Positions 34,004 to 46,841 of a stretch of 64,000 nucleotides of DNA are shown in pieces. How positions within the stretch are numbered: position 1 is the stretch's first letter; the number at the start of each line of letters is the position of its first letter. The stretch covers positions 102,313,087 through 102,377,086 of the forward strand of contig CM043966.1 of NCBI GenBank assembly GCA_014529385.2. Reading direction: 5' to 3'. The stretch comes from Adiantum capillus-veneris. Taxonomy: Eukaryota; Streptophyta; Polypodiopsida; Polypodiales; Pteridaceae. A model generated the notes under the pieces. The model made no database searches. It was given only the letters and a program-made list of their open reading frames with translations, and had not been told where the DNA came from. Both the position numbers and the translations under genes were made by a program.

Positions 34004-35131
34004 GTGCTAAGTGTAGTCACCTTGGAAAAGGCATCAAAGCTAGAGGATACATTAGTGATGCCTATTGGGAAGAGGACGACAGAGGAAAAGGAAGGAAGAA
34101 GTGTCCCAGGTCCTAGCAAGAAGAAGGGAAAGAGCCATGAAGGCGAGGATGTCAAGGCCAAGAGGAAAAGAAGGGCTCGTCGCAAGTTTCATGTTTCAGA
34201 TTTTCCACTAGGGGATGGGCAATTAAGCTATGACTTGAAGGAGGATCTGACGAGCAGGAAGGCAGATGTTACTTTTGGGCAGCTTATAGAGATGGTGCCT
34301 AAGCTAAAGCGACAGTGGAAGAGGATGGTTAACCCAATGGAGAAAGAGCCAGAGAGAGGTTCAGTGAAGGTGTTGGCAATGGACGAGCTACCAGACATTT
34401 GTCCAATAGTAGATGTGTGGCATAAAAGGAAAAATTTGGGACAAGGTTATGTGGATGGCGGAGCCCAAATATGCGTCATAACACACTCATGCGTTGAGAA
34501 GATGGGTCTCACAGTGGCTGGGGTGTCAGGTTTTCGGATCAGATTGGCAAACCATCAGAAAGTAAAATGCTTGGGTGTTGTAAAGAGCTTAGAAGTGGAG
34601 GCATATGATGCAAAGGCAGTGGTTGATTTTCATGTGATGCCAGCAGGGTTGGGAGCATATCCTATTATACTGGGTAGACCATGGTTACGTGCAGTGGGAG
34701 CTGTTCAAGATTGGCGACATGGTACGATTAGCCTCTATGGAAAGACAGGTACCAAGAAGCTTTATAATATGGACACAAGGAAACGATTAGAGGAGATTTA
34801 TGAAGATGAGGATGAGTCTAGTGATGAAGACTCTTCCACGGTGACAGATGAGGATAGTGATAGGACTACCAGCAGTGATGAGGATGCTGATGTTGCATTT
34901 CTTTTGATGGACAAAGAAATCCAGGAGTGTGGTTTAGTCGCATTTGCGAATGAAGTTGAAGATGAAAGTGAAGGGCCTTATGAAGTGATTGAAGGGTTGA
35001 TGCAAACCAAGGTTGAGTTGTCAAAGAAGCAGGAATTAATGACACAAATGATTAGTGGAGACCTCTCAGCTATGGAGAAGGATATATTTTTGCATATGCT
35101 GGCTAGTTTTCCTGATTTGTTCATTACTTAA
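34004..35131 (+). pseudogene. TatC protease region
   Basis: 375 open codons in frame with gag and RT, ending at a TAA (35129-35131). The aspartic-protease motif is YVDGGAQICVI (~155), with DGG as in TatA, and the flap-side segment is YPIILGRPWL. An acidic Glu/Asp/Ser spacer follows (~265-300). HVSDFPLGDGQLSYDLKEDL is shared with TatA (NLEDFPLGHGMAPYNLLEDM). Confidence 0.85.
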
Positions 35132-35164
35132 TATGAAGAGATCAGAGGGTTCAAGGGTGGAGAG

Positions 35165-37070
35165 ATGCATAAAGAGTTGAAAGAAGGTGCTAAGCCAGTG
35201 CGGCAAAGGCTAAGAAGGATGGGTCAAGAGAAAATGGAAGCCTTGCGGGTAGAGGTGGACAAGTTACTGAACGCAGGGTTCATAGTTCCAGTGGAGACCA
35301 CAGAATGGGTGAGTCCAGTTGTAGTCAGTCCAAAGAAGGATGGGAAGTGGAGAATTTGTGTGGATTTTAAACCCTTAAACGCAGCCACTAAGAAGAACCC
35401 ATATCCTCTTCCATTTATCGATCAGATCTTGGATTCAGTGGCAGGTTATGAGAGGTACAGTGTGTGTGATGGTTTTTCAGGCTATTTTCAATTGAAGATT
35501 GCTCTTAAAGACCGCACAAAGACAACTTTTATTACGCCATGGGGCTGCTATTGCTACACAGTATTGCCATTTGGGTTGTCAAATGGACCATCTTTCTATC
35601 AAGAGAGAGCAAATTGGGTGTTGGAACCATTCATTGGTAGTTGTGTTAAAGCTTTTATGGATGACTTCTGCATCTATAGCAGTAGGGCTGATCACCATGA
35701 GAAGCTACAGATGGTATTGGCTCGATATGATGAATGTGGAGGACAACTCAATCCAAAGAAATGTCATCTAGCACAGCCAAGGGTGAAGTTATTGGGCCAT
35801 ATGGTGTCAGAAAATGGCATTGAGGCTGATCTAGATAAGGTGAAGTCTATTATTCTTCTTCCATCACCTATGAGTACGAAGCAATTGGCAACCTTTATAC
35901 ACAAAGTGAAGTACATGGCACGGTTTATTCCATTGTCTTCGCAGCTTCTTTATCCATTACAGCAAGTGGCAAAGCATGATCCATTGCAATGGGATGACAA
36001 GTGTGAAGAAGTGTTTCAAGAGGTGAAAGAGGTGTTAGGGGGTTTGTCAGCCATGCAGGCTCCTGATTGGGAGAAAGTTTTTTATGTAAATCCATCAGTA
36101 GGGGATGATGCCATTGGAGCCATGCTATTGCAAAAGGGGAAGGGCAGCCATTATATGAGGCCAGTGTATTGTGCAAGCCGAGTGAAGTTGGTAGCGGAGA
36201 GAAAGTTATCGGAAGTAGAGCTAGTGATGGCCAGTGTAATATTTGCTTGTCGACGATTTCGTCATTACTTGCTACCACGGCCTTTTGTTTTCTTGACGAG
36301 TTATGCCTTTTTGCCACAGTTAATTAATGGTATTAACATGTCAAATGTGGTGAAGAAATGGGTAATTGAGCTGCAAGAGTTTGAGTTCTCTTTTCTAGTG
36401 GAAGATAGTACAAGGGCTACCCTAGCTGATTTGTTGACCTACAAGGAGAATCCCCTTATTGTTAAGGAAGAGGTGGTGAGAAAGGTAGTTGAAGAAGTGC
36501 CACAGATCAGCATTGCACATGTGTTGTTCTTTGATGGTTCACACAGAAAGAGCCATGATGCAGCTTCAGGGGGTATAGCACTTTATGATCCAGAGGGGAA
36601 GCTAGTATGCAAGAGAGGGTTCAAATTGGATGCGCATAGTAACAATGAGGCTGAATATGCTACATTGGAAGCCGGATTACACATTTGTTTGAAGCATGGG
36701 GTTCGAAGGTTGAGCATAAAAGGTGATGCCTTGTTAGTGGTGAAGCAAGTGCTGGGTGTGTGGAAGAGCAAGAATACCTCATTGAAGGAAATGTGCTTCA
36801 GAATTAAAGGCCTGTTAAAAAAGTTTGAAGCATGGAGTATCAGACACATTGAACGTGCTCTAAATGGAGAGGCACATGAAGAAGCTCAAGGCATGATTGG
36901 GGAGCTATTTGTGTTGAGGACCACTTTACCTCTTTATCATGGCCGGGAAAGTTTGGCTCAAGAAGAGGAGTTTTTGCTAACAGGAATCATTCCAAAGGAG
37001 ATTCAGAAGTCTAAGAAGTATGGCTTTGTGCGTAGAGCATACAGGTACAAATTGATTGGTGATGTGTGGA
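35165..37070 (+). pseudogene. TatC RT and two RNases H, 3' end deleted
   Basis: Same frame as the protease. RT motifs are ICVDFKPLN (~80), TTFITPWGC, LPFGLSNGP and AFMDDFCIYSS (~170). The first RNase H is degenerate (NPSVGDDAIGAMLL). The second has LFFDGS (~455), SNNEAEY (~492) and IKGDA (~518), but the last expected Asp is replaced: NGEAHEEA against NEDADLLA in TatA. Homology stops at KLIGDVW, where the solo LTR resumes, so integrase, PPT and the 3' LTR are missing. Confidence 0.9.
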
Positions 37071-37071
37071 A

Positions 37072-37406
37072 CTCACGCTCTCTCACTTGCAATGTGTAGC
37101 TTGAAGGCTTCTCTCACACCAAGAGTGAAGCTCACAAGTGGTTGCTACACCTAAATCTCTCCTCACGCATAGAGTGTTGGGGTGCTATGTGAGATGTTGG
37201 AGGTTGTTTTACAAAAAGGAGAGGGGCCTATTTATAGGTTGGAGACCCCTCATTAAGCTTATTGGAAATCCTAATTTACAAGCTAACAAATCAGGATTAT
37301 GATTTTTTTGAATATCAAAACATTGCGGGCCTTCTTTGTCTGCTTGAGTCATGGGTGTGGGCTCAAAAGAGAGCATTATTGATGGTAGATAAGGTGAAAG
37401 TAAGTA

Positions 37407-37457
<51 letters not shown>

Positions 37458-39068
37458 ACTATACACATGTCTTGAGGTGAGGCGTCATTTATGGTTAGGT
37501 CAATGGCTATTTTGTGTTAGTATGTTAGTGGTTAGTGTTAGTAATCACTAGAAAGTTAATGATATATTTACAATGGGTAGAATGGGGTGGATGGTTGAAG
37601 TAAGATGGTTGAATGAAGTGAGAAAATCCTTGTGATGGTGAAGCTTGAAGAAGTTTTGGACTTACTTGTGTAGGTTCTCAAAATGACTATCGATCTTCTT
37701 CTTCGTCTTCCCTTCTTTACGCCACCGCCGCCAAGGTTGATTATCGTGATGAAAATGGTAATTCCGTTGATGAGATCTCTTGATTTGCAGAGGTTAAGCA
37801 TGGTACACATGCTGAATTTATGTATATATATAAGGGTTAAGATGGAACTGTACTATGGAGATAATAGAGAGAGGCATAGAGATGGTGTATGTACATGTGG
37901 AGCTCATATGAGAGCTATGGAAGTAAGTGGGAGGTTAATGGTGAAGAAGGTGAGAGAAACCATTGAAGGTGTAGGTTTGAGTGAGGGATTGAGAGGAATC
38001 TGTGTGTGTGTGTGTAGAAGTGTGGAAAGAGGTGAGAGAAGACTATGGGCTACTTGTGAGAAAAGTGGGCAGACTGGGGTCCACTCAAAAAACCATATCT
38101 CACCGCTGGTAGCTCCAAAAATCATGGAAAAATTTGAGGTGATTATTCAGAGTGTGGGCTACATTTTATTTTTTGACCACCACTCTAAATTTGAAGTGGA
38201 GATAGGTGCCAGAATTCTCACCAAAAAGCCTTTTTTTATGCCTACAAAAGTCTTTTAGTGGCCCCCTCCTTTGTTGAATTTGTACAATGCATCCAAGAGT
38301 GAGCCCCTCCTTTGTCATATCATAATACAAAGCATCCAAGTTGCCCTTGACCCATGCATGGAGGAGGATTATTGGTGAATAAAGAAATATATACATGGTG
38401 GGACTAGTGTATGGACTATTCATGGACTTTAGCTCAATTAGCACATGGTGTTAGAATAATGAGTAAAAATAATAATAAAAATATGGAGGAGTTATGGATA
38501 TGGAAAGATATTGGAATCATATGATATGGTCCCTCTTTGAATTATTTTGGGTGAAAGAGGAAAAGGTATGCAAGTAAATAATATAATAAACGTGACCAAT
38601 GAGTAGAAATCAATTTTTTGTTTTCACGAGGGTGAGGGTGAAAATGTGGGAGTGATTTGTATAAAGGAAAAATATAAGGTTAGAGTATGTACATATTGGC
38701 AAAAAATATACTTATGGTGCAAGAGGATGAAAGAAGGTAAATTTAATAAAACACACACCTAGGTATAAATATTTAAATAAATATCAAAATAATTATAAAA
38801 ATCCCTACATTTAGGCCACATATATAATGAAATATTTACACACAAATGGGCATAATATTTATTATTTTTTTGATTTTATTTATTTTTTTGGCTCAACTAG
38901 CCCAGTGACTAGCTAGGTGAGGGTTTTTAAGGAGATATGGGAAAAGTCCCGTAACTCACACACGCCTATGTACACTGAAATGGTAGGGATAGCCATAGTG
39001 TTTGGGTGAATTTGGTAGGGTGAATTAGCTTACTATAGCAATTACGGAGAGCCGAAAAACGGCTATCA
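37072..39068 (-). repeat. Solo Tat-family LTR, 5' part
   Basis: It starts TGATAGCCG at 39068 (minus strand) and runs to the TatC junction. Compared with the TatB LTR, ~130 bp is missing between the two halves of this LTR. That fits an originally complete TatC insertion whose 3' end was later deleted together with adjacent LTR sequence. A minus-strand TATA box lies near 37226-37237. Confidence 0.85.
37409..37455. repeat. (GA)n tract in solo LTR
   Basis: The same tract as the (CT)n of the TatB LTRs, seen on the other strand and at the same distance from the TATA box. Confidence 0.9.
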
Positions 39069-40948
39069 ACACTCACACACACATACTATTAATATTCTAT
39101 ATGGTCTTTTATAGCTTGAAGCTAATGTTCATGGCTACACGGTGTAAGATTTGTGTGTCTATATTTAAGGTGGCGATAAGCGCTGCTATGTCTCTTGGTA
39201 TTTTAGTGTTGTTCTATCCATTCAAAGAGGACCATCAAAAGTAAATCCTACGAAATTTGTCACGAGAAATTCTCTTTGGATTCAGAGTACTCATAGCAAT
39301 GTTTGTCGATCGAGTTAGGGCATACCAAAAACAATTTTCCTAACTGAAGACAATGAGGGCACACTTAAAGCTCTTTTGTTTTTAGGTCAAAATCCAAAGA
39401 TTTTTGGGTATTCACACTAAAACTTGCAAAACTTTTCCGGCTTACTTTAAGGAACTCTAGGAATCTAGCCGATGTTTTGCTATTTTAGCTAGTTTCAATA
39501 ACAAGGGTGAAATTTTACTAGCTTCTACTTTTCTTATGACAACAATCAATGGTTTCAAAACGTACTCACATATACAATCCACCTCACCGACATCTGACAC
39601 CCATCTGTACACCTTGAACTTTATGGCATATGTACTTTGGTTTGTTCTAACTTACATGACATTACTCAAAATGATGAATTTTGTTGTTGATCGTTGTTTT
39701 CAAGAAATTGTTTAGAATTTGACGATTCGGATACTAGTCACTTCCTCAAACCAACTCTAGGTACGTAATTTATCGTTGTTTTCCATGGTATTTTCATTCT
39801 CCTTAATGAATCCATTCCTATATATATATCTACGGCTATCATATCTCTTATGATCACATCAGTTACGCAACATGTCTCGTCTGCCTATATTGCGATGACA
39901 CCCCTTAACATACTCCTACAATAATACCCACTTTCTCTACTTGCTTGGAAGTTTATATTGTTGGTGCATATATTTAAGGACACAACGTCAAGCAGTTTGC
40001 ACTAAGGATAATACCATTGAACAATTCAAAAGCAAAAAGATATTTTACTTCCTTGCATTTTCTTATGGCATATGCAATTAAGAATCCCTAAAAGTTTTGG
40101 CTTGTACTTCAATGCATGTAATTTCTATTGAGAGGATTTGGCATTAACCTATGCAGCTACTCATATGAGTTGTGGTGTTTTGAGTTAGTGAACAAAAATT
40201 CGTAAGTACTCTGCTACTCAACTACACTCCAATGTGGTGTCACACAGGTAGTACATGCTTTGCCCTTTTATGTCTTGTCTAGTCCATTAGTCACATGCAC
40301 ATAGATCCGCCGATTTAGGCAGTGTGTAAATGCTCATCTTTGTGTAGATTCGCCAATTTAGGCAACACCGGTTATCTGTGCAAATCCGCCAATTTAGGTA
40401 GCACAATGATAAATTGCAGATTCATGATTTCTACACCTATACCAAATGCAGATTCGCCGATTTAGACAGCATTAGTGCAGATTCGCCAATTTAGGTAGCA
40501 CGTTTTATTGGTGTAGACTCGCTGGATGAGGCAACACAAAATCATGCTGCAGTGGCTGGCCACCACTGCAACTGGTATGATTTTGTTACCCAGGTACATA
40601 ATGAAAGTTGGATTTGGACTTATATTGTGGAATTGGATTGAGACTTGGTATCTGATGGTTACTTTATCACGGCAGTGTTTATGTGATGAGATTGGACATT
40701 ATGAGATTGATGATGAGTGTGACCAATGATATCCCGATTCATCAGGGTATGACATATACTGCTTATTATAGTGGTATGGGACACTAGAATCGGTAGTATG
40801 TGGATGACGGCAGGCATAAGATAATGTTGTTTAGTTTCATAAATTTTTCTTTTATTATGTGATGTTTTTGACACAACATACTAATCACTATTTTTGACAA
40901 GTATTGTTTGCAGATTTTTATCTTCGCAACTGAGGACAGTTGCTTTCC
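39069..40948 (+). mobile_element. C1 internal region, right part, apparently non-coding
   Basis: No copia pol motif is readable in any frame between the solo LTR and the C1 polypurine tract. It holds the six-copy GCCAATTTAGG repeat (40303-40537). Confidence 0.6.
40303..40537 (+). repeat. Six interspersed copies of a ~23-bp motif
   Basis: Variants of AGATTCGCCAATTTAGGCAG start near 40303, 40346, 40382, 40450, 40478 and 40515, each usually followed by CAC or CAT and separated by unrelated 11-48 bp spacers. All are in the same orientation, ~420 bp upstream of the C1 3' LTR. Confidence 0.8.
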
Positions 40949-40960
40949 AACGGAGAGGTA
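40949..40960 (+). other. C1 polypurine tract
   Basis: AACGGAGAGGTA abuts the TG of the C1 3' LTR. Confidence 0.6.
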
Positions 40961-41451
40961 TGTTATGGAATTGATATATTATTATTTATTGCAGCTGTTA
41001 CAGGTGGAAAAGGCTTGACCGAGCTAAGCTATTGCAATAGGATATCTTGTTTTATGTATATTTTATTATTCAAGTGCTCTTTATGAGCTTTGGCCATTTA
41101 TGACCGGCCGGCCAATTTGTACTCACTTAGACCATTCAAGAATCTATCATAATTAAATGCGTGCAAGAGGGAAATGGTCACTCTTGCACGGGGGGAGATT
41201 GCACCCAGTGCTTGCGTTGTTCTTCTCTCCCCTTCCCTCTTCTCTCTCGCCGTGCCGGCGTAGCACTCCGGTATAGGAGGTGCGCCTACACGCGCTATTT
41301 TATCCTCTCGCGCTCTCAATCTCTCTCTTTGTTTGCGTATGGCTTTGATTCTATGCTATGGGATTCCTCAGGTATGGGGATTTGCCGATTTATGTGTTAT
41401 ATTCTATTATCTTGGATGATTTGCAGGGTAGCTATGCATCCGTTTGTAGCA
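40961..41451 (+). repeat. C1 copia-type 3' LTR
   Basis: Partner of 26564-27052, starting TGTTATGG and ending TTTGTAGCA, followed by the TAAGC target duplication and resumed TatB gag. Confidence 0.92.
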
Positions 41452-42889
41452 TAAGCAACTTGCCAATTCACCTTGCACAAGTTGTAGGTCCAAAGGGACA
41501 AGCAAAGAAGTCTGAAGAATGAGATCCAGGACCTAGGAGAGTCTTGCAATGTTGGAATTGCAGAGATTCTGGACATGGGATGTATAATTTTCCTTGGCTC
41601 CGTGGGGGAGACAGGGAGACAAGGAACTAGTCAACAACCACGGCTTCTGCAAAGACCAAATGGGGCAAGACCACCTCCACGAGGAGTGGAAGGAGGTCCG
41701 CCGTTTTCAGATTCAAATGTGCATGTGGTAGAGGTGACAAATTCCAATGAGGTGGACATGGAAGAAAATGGCATTAAGCGTGGCCGTGGAAAGGGTCAGG
41801 AGAAAGAAGGAGTCATGGCACAAAGTGATCATGGACAAGAAAACAAGGCAAATAAGACCAAGGAAACCAAGAGGACGCGACATCGTATCAACCTCCAAGA
41901 CTTCCCTCTTGGAGATGGTATGGCTCCATACAACTTGTTGGAAGACATGAGAGGTAAGGGTCCTGATACCTCATGGCTTCAGTTTCTTGCATTATGTACA
42001 CAAGTTAGGAGGGATTTAACAAAGGCAGTTAGCACTAGGAGAAAGGTAAAAGACAGTGTGCCTGTTGTAAAAATTGCACAAGATGAAATGAATGAGGATA
42101 TTACACCTATGCTAGATTGTTACATCAAAGAAAGATTGGTTAGGAAAGGTCTAGTGGATGGGGGTGCATAAATTTGCATCATGATAGGGGGACTCATGCA
42201 AAGACTGGACATGCACTTCCATGAGACACTAAAAATCAAAGTAAAGATGACAAACAATAGCAAGGCTAGGTGTGTAGGCATTTCTAAAAATGTTTTTGTA
42301 GAGGCCTTTGTCATTAAGAAGCCGGTGGATTTTTATGTTATGTCGACCAAGGGAAGTAGTTATCCATTTATCCTAGGAAGACCATGGCTAATGAAAATGC
42401 GAGCTTTGCACGATTGGGAGAGTGGAGAATTAATATGCAGGAATGAAAATCATAAGAAGGTTGTGTTTGACATGAAGGAGCAACACCAAGAGGAGTTCCA
42501 TGATGAATCATCTCAAAGTGAGACGGAAGAAGATTGGCCTAATAACACTTCAGAAGAAGAAAGTAGTAGTAGCATTATTGAAGAGGGGTCTTCCATCGAA
42601 GTCATGGGAGTAAGGTTTAAGCCAGCCAACCAAGAGACCTCTTGACAAGGTTTGGAGGAGGTAGGTTCCCAAGAGAACCAAAATGTGGAAGATGAAGGAA
42701 TGTTAGAAGGTATGTTGTCTACAACACTTACAAAGGATGAAAGAGAGGAGTTCAAAGGTGTGTTAGGAAAATTTCCCAGGCTTTTTGCTAAAGACTACAC
42801 CAACGTGCATGGGGTAGATGTTGTTCAACACAAGATTGAGTTGAAGCCTGAGGCCACACCTAAGGCTCAAAATCTACGAAGGCTAGGAG
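41452..42889 (+). pseudogene. TatB gag end and protease
   Basis: Continuation of TatB after C1. It has the zinc knuckle CWNCRDSGHGMYNF (last Cys replaced by Phe, as in TatA), DFPLGDGMAPYNLLEDM, and protease VDGGA followed by a TAA and ICIM. A frameshift near 41600-41620 and further stops (for example TGA after NQETS at ~42643) make it inactive. It ends at KAQNLRRLGV, where the hAT element is inserted; RT continues at 51736. Confidence 0.88.
42882..42889. repeat. hAT target-site duplication, left
   Basis: GCTAGGAG, repeated at 51736-51743. TatA shows the uninterrupted sequence at the homologous place, so the empty site is known. Confidence 0.85.
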
Positions 42890-43015
42890 TAGGGATTTCA
42901 TTAACATAATCACGATCGGGTGATTACGTCAATAACTCTAGTATTTACACAAAAAAATCATGTGATCACGTTAATTGTTAACGCGACTTTGATTTTGACG
43001 TGCAAAAACCTATAG

Positions 43016-43140
43016 AACCGGTTAGCCCTCCGGGGTTTTTATTTTTCCTTACGGGCCCCGCCGGGTTTTTTCATTTTCCCGAGGGGCCCGTCGGGTATAT
43101 GCAATAGGGCCCGTCGGGAAAATGAAAAAGCACGGAGGGA
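43016..43140. repeat. hAT left subterminal repeats
   Basis: Several direct and inverted copies of a GGGCCCGTCGGG(AAAATGA) core in otherwise AT-rich DNA. Subterminal repeats in hAT elements are known transposase-binding sites; binding here is inferred. Confidence 0.65.
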
Positions 43141-44137
43141 GTAAATATATATAGTAAATAGTGTGCTAACTGCGGTCTTTTAGCTAGGCAAATCCTTGGG
43201 GAGTGTATCCCAGTGCCGGGTATAGTCATCTCTTTGTGAATTGACATAAGGTTACAGAGTCACAAATCCTTTTTTTGGACTGAATGTGATTCTTAATTCG
43301 GTAACCACTTAATTAAAAAAATTTAATTCATTTACCGACATAAAGGTACGAAACCAAAACAACTGAAAACTTGGAGAATCATGCTCATTGCGAAGAAGCC
43401 ATTGGTCCAAATGAGGGTTGCAATTGGTTCTAGAAGATGAGTATATGTAAATGACGAGTCGATAGTTAAGGGTCGGATGTCCTATACTAGTGTACCGGGC
43501 ATATAAAGATCCTTGAAGTCTTGCATTTGAGTTGATTTACACTTATTATTCAGCAATATAAGAGCTATAATCCTTGATTGGGTTACAATAGCTTTTATAT
43601 ATTGAATTGGTTGCATGGGTGGGCTACAACCCTTCCCTGGGTACAAGTAGTCCTCAATTGAGTGATTATATTGAAGATTTATTTGTGTTAGTTCATGCAT
43701 TGGTTTATACAGTGAGTGCATTATGTATTACGATAGATTATTAGTGCATGAAATGACCAATCATATATTTTATTGCTTTCGTTTGTTTTTTTGTAGCAAA
43801 TGAAATTAGATGTGTCTTATTGTTTTCAAATCAAAGTGGACATATAAATAATCATTATAATAATAATTTCATAGAGATTCATAGCACTGTTATAGTTATT
43901 ATGCCATGCATAGACTACATTGCAATGTGTATGCTTGCTCACAATATAGGTGATCGATATGTGGATTGACTAGCGTGCATTGAAAATCTCATATTGTGCA
44001 TCATGATTACTTTCATATTGAATGGTTTTTAAATTATAATATATACTGAAAATAAGAAAAATGTTTCAAAAACTGAACATCTTGTTCTTTTGTCTTCATC
44101 TTTAATTTAAAAGCAATGGAGCAAAATGTGGGCATAA

Positions 44138-46098
44138 GTGGTACGAAGAAGCCAAAGAATAAAAAAGCTCCTGGCAAAGAGTGGGATTATGCTCACAAAA
44201 TATGCGGCTGATATGGAGTGGCAATGTAAATTTTTTCACACAACAAAATCAGGCGGTGCACCACGTATTAGGGATCATTTTCTCGGTAGCACTAAAAACA
44301 ATTGTAAGAAATGTGAACATCCTCGGGCACCTACAGTTGCAAAGCATTTGAGAGAGGAGCTTTCCAAAAAGGGTGGCAAGAGACAACAGATATATGGCTC
44401 TGTGGCTTCGAGTCAAGAGTTCCCAGAGCCAAATATTAGCTCCGCATATCCTGTAGTGACGCCAACTAACCTTGGAGAACAACCTGCACAAGGAGAGGAA
44501 ATTCCAGGCAGTGTTCCTTTTAAACATCACAATGCAAGTGGACTTTGTCAAATGCGTCAAAAATCATTACATCGAAGCTTTCGAGTGCAGTCTCTAGAAG
44601 AAGCACAAACTTCACTCGCCAAAGCAATATTCTTTACTCGAAGTGCTTTGGTCATGGTAGACAATAATCATTGGAAGGCTTCTTGGAAGAAGATCAGTGA
44701 GTTTGGTCCAGGATTTTCAGCTCCTTCTTATCACAGGATAAGAAATGTTTTCTTGGACAAATGTTACATCAAAGTCATAGAGCATGTTTGCAAAATAATA
44801 CTTGGGAATATTTCTCTTTTAGGATGTACTATTGTGAGTGATGGCTGGTCAAATGTTCAGAGAAGACCGTTGATCAATAAAATGTTGGTTTGTCCACGAG
44901 GAGAAATATTTATAAAGGCAATTGATATTTCTCGTGCAATTAAAAGTGGCAAATACATTTTTGAGGTCTTGATTAATGTAATTAAAGCTGAAATTGGTGC
45001 TGAACATGTCGTTCAAGTAGCCATGGACAACGCAAAGAATTACAAAAACTCCAGTAAATTAATAAAGAAGTGCTTTTCACACATTTTTGCCAATGGTTGT
45101 AATACGTAGAGCTTGAACATGGTGGGGAAAGATTGGTACACTAGCGAAGAAACCACACGGTTCGCCAAAATAATTGATAGAGCATGTCAGGTTGTGAAAT
45201 TTATCTTGAAACTATAGAGTGCTCGATTTGTATAGGATGTGCATGTCAGTGATGTTGAAACTTCCTGTTGAAACTCGGTTTTGCACACACTTTTATACCT
45301 TGGAATCACTTCTCTGTAATAAATGCGCTGTGATTGACACATTCAATTGCACGGACTTTGATGAATGGCAGCTTGAGCAGAAAGAAAAAGTGAAAGATAA
45401 AATTACATGTCTACATGGCAATGTAAACAAGGTTGCTTGGTGGAGGAGTGTAATGGATGCATACCATGTAATCAGGCCCGGTGGTCAGTCCAACAGAGTC
45501 TTGAAAATCCTGAAGAGCTGAAAGAGTCTGTAGTAGAGAAGGAGTGGTGATTACCATTCTCTTGCAAACAACAACAATTTTGGCTAAGTATTTTTATGCA
45601 AGGTGGAAGAGCGCTCATAGTCCACTCCATAGCATTGCTTACATGCTCGATCTAGAGTATTGGAATTTAGATTTGATGTCCAATACAGAGGTGGTAAGCA
45701 ATTTCTATCATGTGGTTAACAGGTTCTACTCCAACGTTTAGGACCGAATTGATTGCGTCAAAGAAATCAGTGCATTTAGATTAAAAGAAGGTCCTTTTGC
45801 GAATGATTTCGTACTGGTACTGTCAAAAGATCAACCTGCATGGAAGTGGTGGATGATGAATGGTGGAGAGCATTACTCTACCTTACGTCCCCTTGCAATG
45901 AAAGTACTCGTTCAATGTGTGACAATCTCAAGTTCAGAGAGAAACTGGAGTATGTACAAGTATGTTCACAACACTATTCGCAACAGACTATTAGCAGACA
46001 GAGCAGAAAAAATTAGTGTATATGTTTTGCAACGAAAAGATATTGAATCACATCGAAAGTGCTGGCTACGAGGAGGAAATTCCAACCTGGTTGTATGA
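44138..46098 (+). pseudogene. hAT transposase, frameshifted
   Basis: The N-terminal piece (44138-45109) has a BED-type zinc-finger remnant (WQCKFFHTT...GGAPRIRDHFLG; the second Cys of the usual C-x2-C is Phe) and the DUF659 region (GCTIVSDGWSNVQRRPLIN, VVQVAMDNAKNYKNS). It ends at a TAG after NGCNT. Homology continues at 45219-45521 (LPVETRFCTHFYTLESLL...WQLEQKEKVKD) and 45544-46098 in another frame. The last piece has the hAT C-terminal dimerisation motif (HYSTLRPLAMKVLVQCV...SSERNWSMY). At least two frame changes and several stops show it is dead. Confidence 0.9.
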
Positions 46099-46841
46099 TT
46101 GTCAAAACGAAGATAAATAAGAGTTCAATGTTGGTGTATCTCAATGCACTGTAGACAAAATAGAAGAGAATTTGATTATAGATGTAGAGGTTGAATTACA
46201 AGGAGAACCACAACACTCAGACTTAGAACTAGATAACAACTCAACTGATTCAATATAGCTTGAGAGTAGAATGAGTAAATGTCAAAACCATTGTAAAAGA
46301 CCTTGTATTCAAATGTGTTTTGAGTAACTACAATGCTTCATATTCGCGATAGTACATAGTTTGTTGGTCTCAATTGTGTTGCCTTGAAGCAGCATCTTGC
46401 TCATCAAACAAATTTCTAATTGTGCTAGGGGTATTTGGGCGTGCTTGCTTGAATTTATATTCGTTTGCCATGCCAAACTTAATATATATTCCTCGTGGAA
46501 TATTTTGTGAATAGATTTTGCATCGACTTCTATTTTGCATCAAACAAATAAGACACAGTAAATGTTAATAATGACAACATGTCAATGTATAATATCTACT
46601 CCATCCATCAAAATTCTTGTACCAAACTGGACATTGGGAAGATGAGCATGCATCTGAAGTAGACGAGGGATCCAACTTCGGATGCATGACAAGGTGGTTG
46701 ATGTGTGTCCCTTGTACAGGTGTTGGATTCACTCATTGTGTCAGATTTTGAACGTCCTAACTTAAGCGGGCAATGCTTTTCTCCAACCGGACTTGTGAGG
46801 GTTGGGGTGTCTAGGTGGCTATAGAAAGGCGTGTTATTTTT

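Noticed and set aside
38160-38444. Short frames in the solo LTR and other LTR interiors (23429-24148, 55678-56408)
   Set aside because: They recur only as parts of LTR copies, with differing stops between copies.
42881-42890. A 9-10 bp duplication suggesting a Mutator element at the TatB RT break
   Set aside because: The transposase inside has DUF659 and a hAT dimerisation domain, and the ends fit hAT. The extra identical bases come from the TatB sequence and element end.
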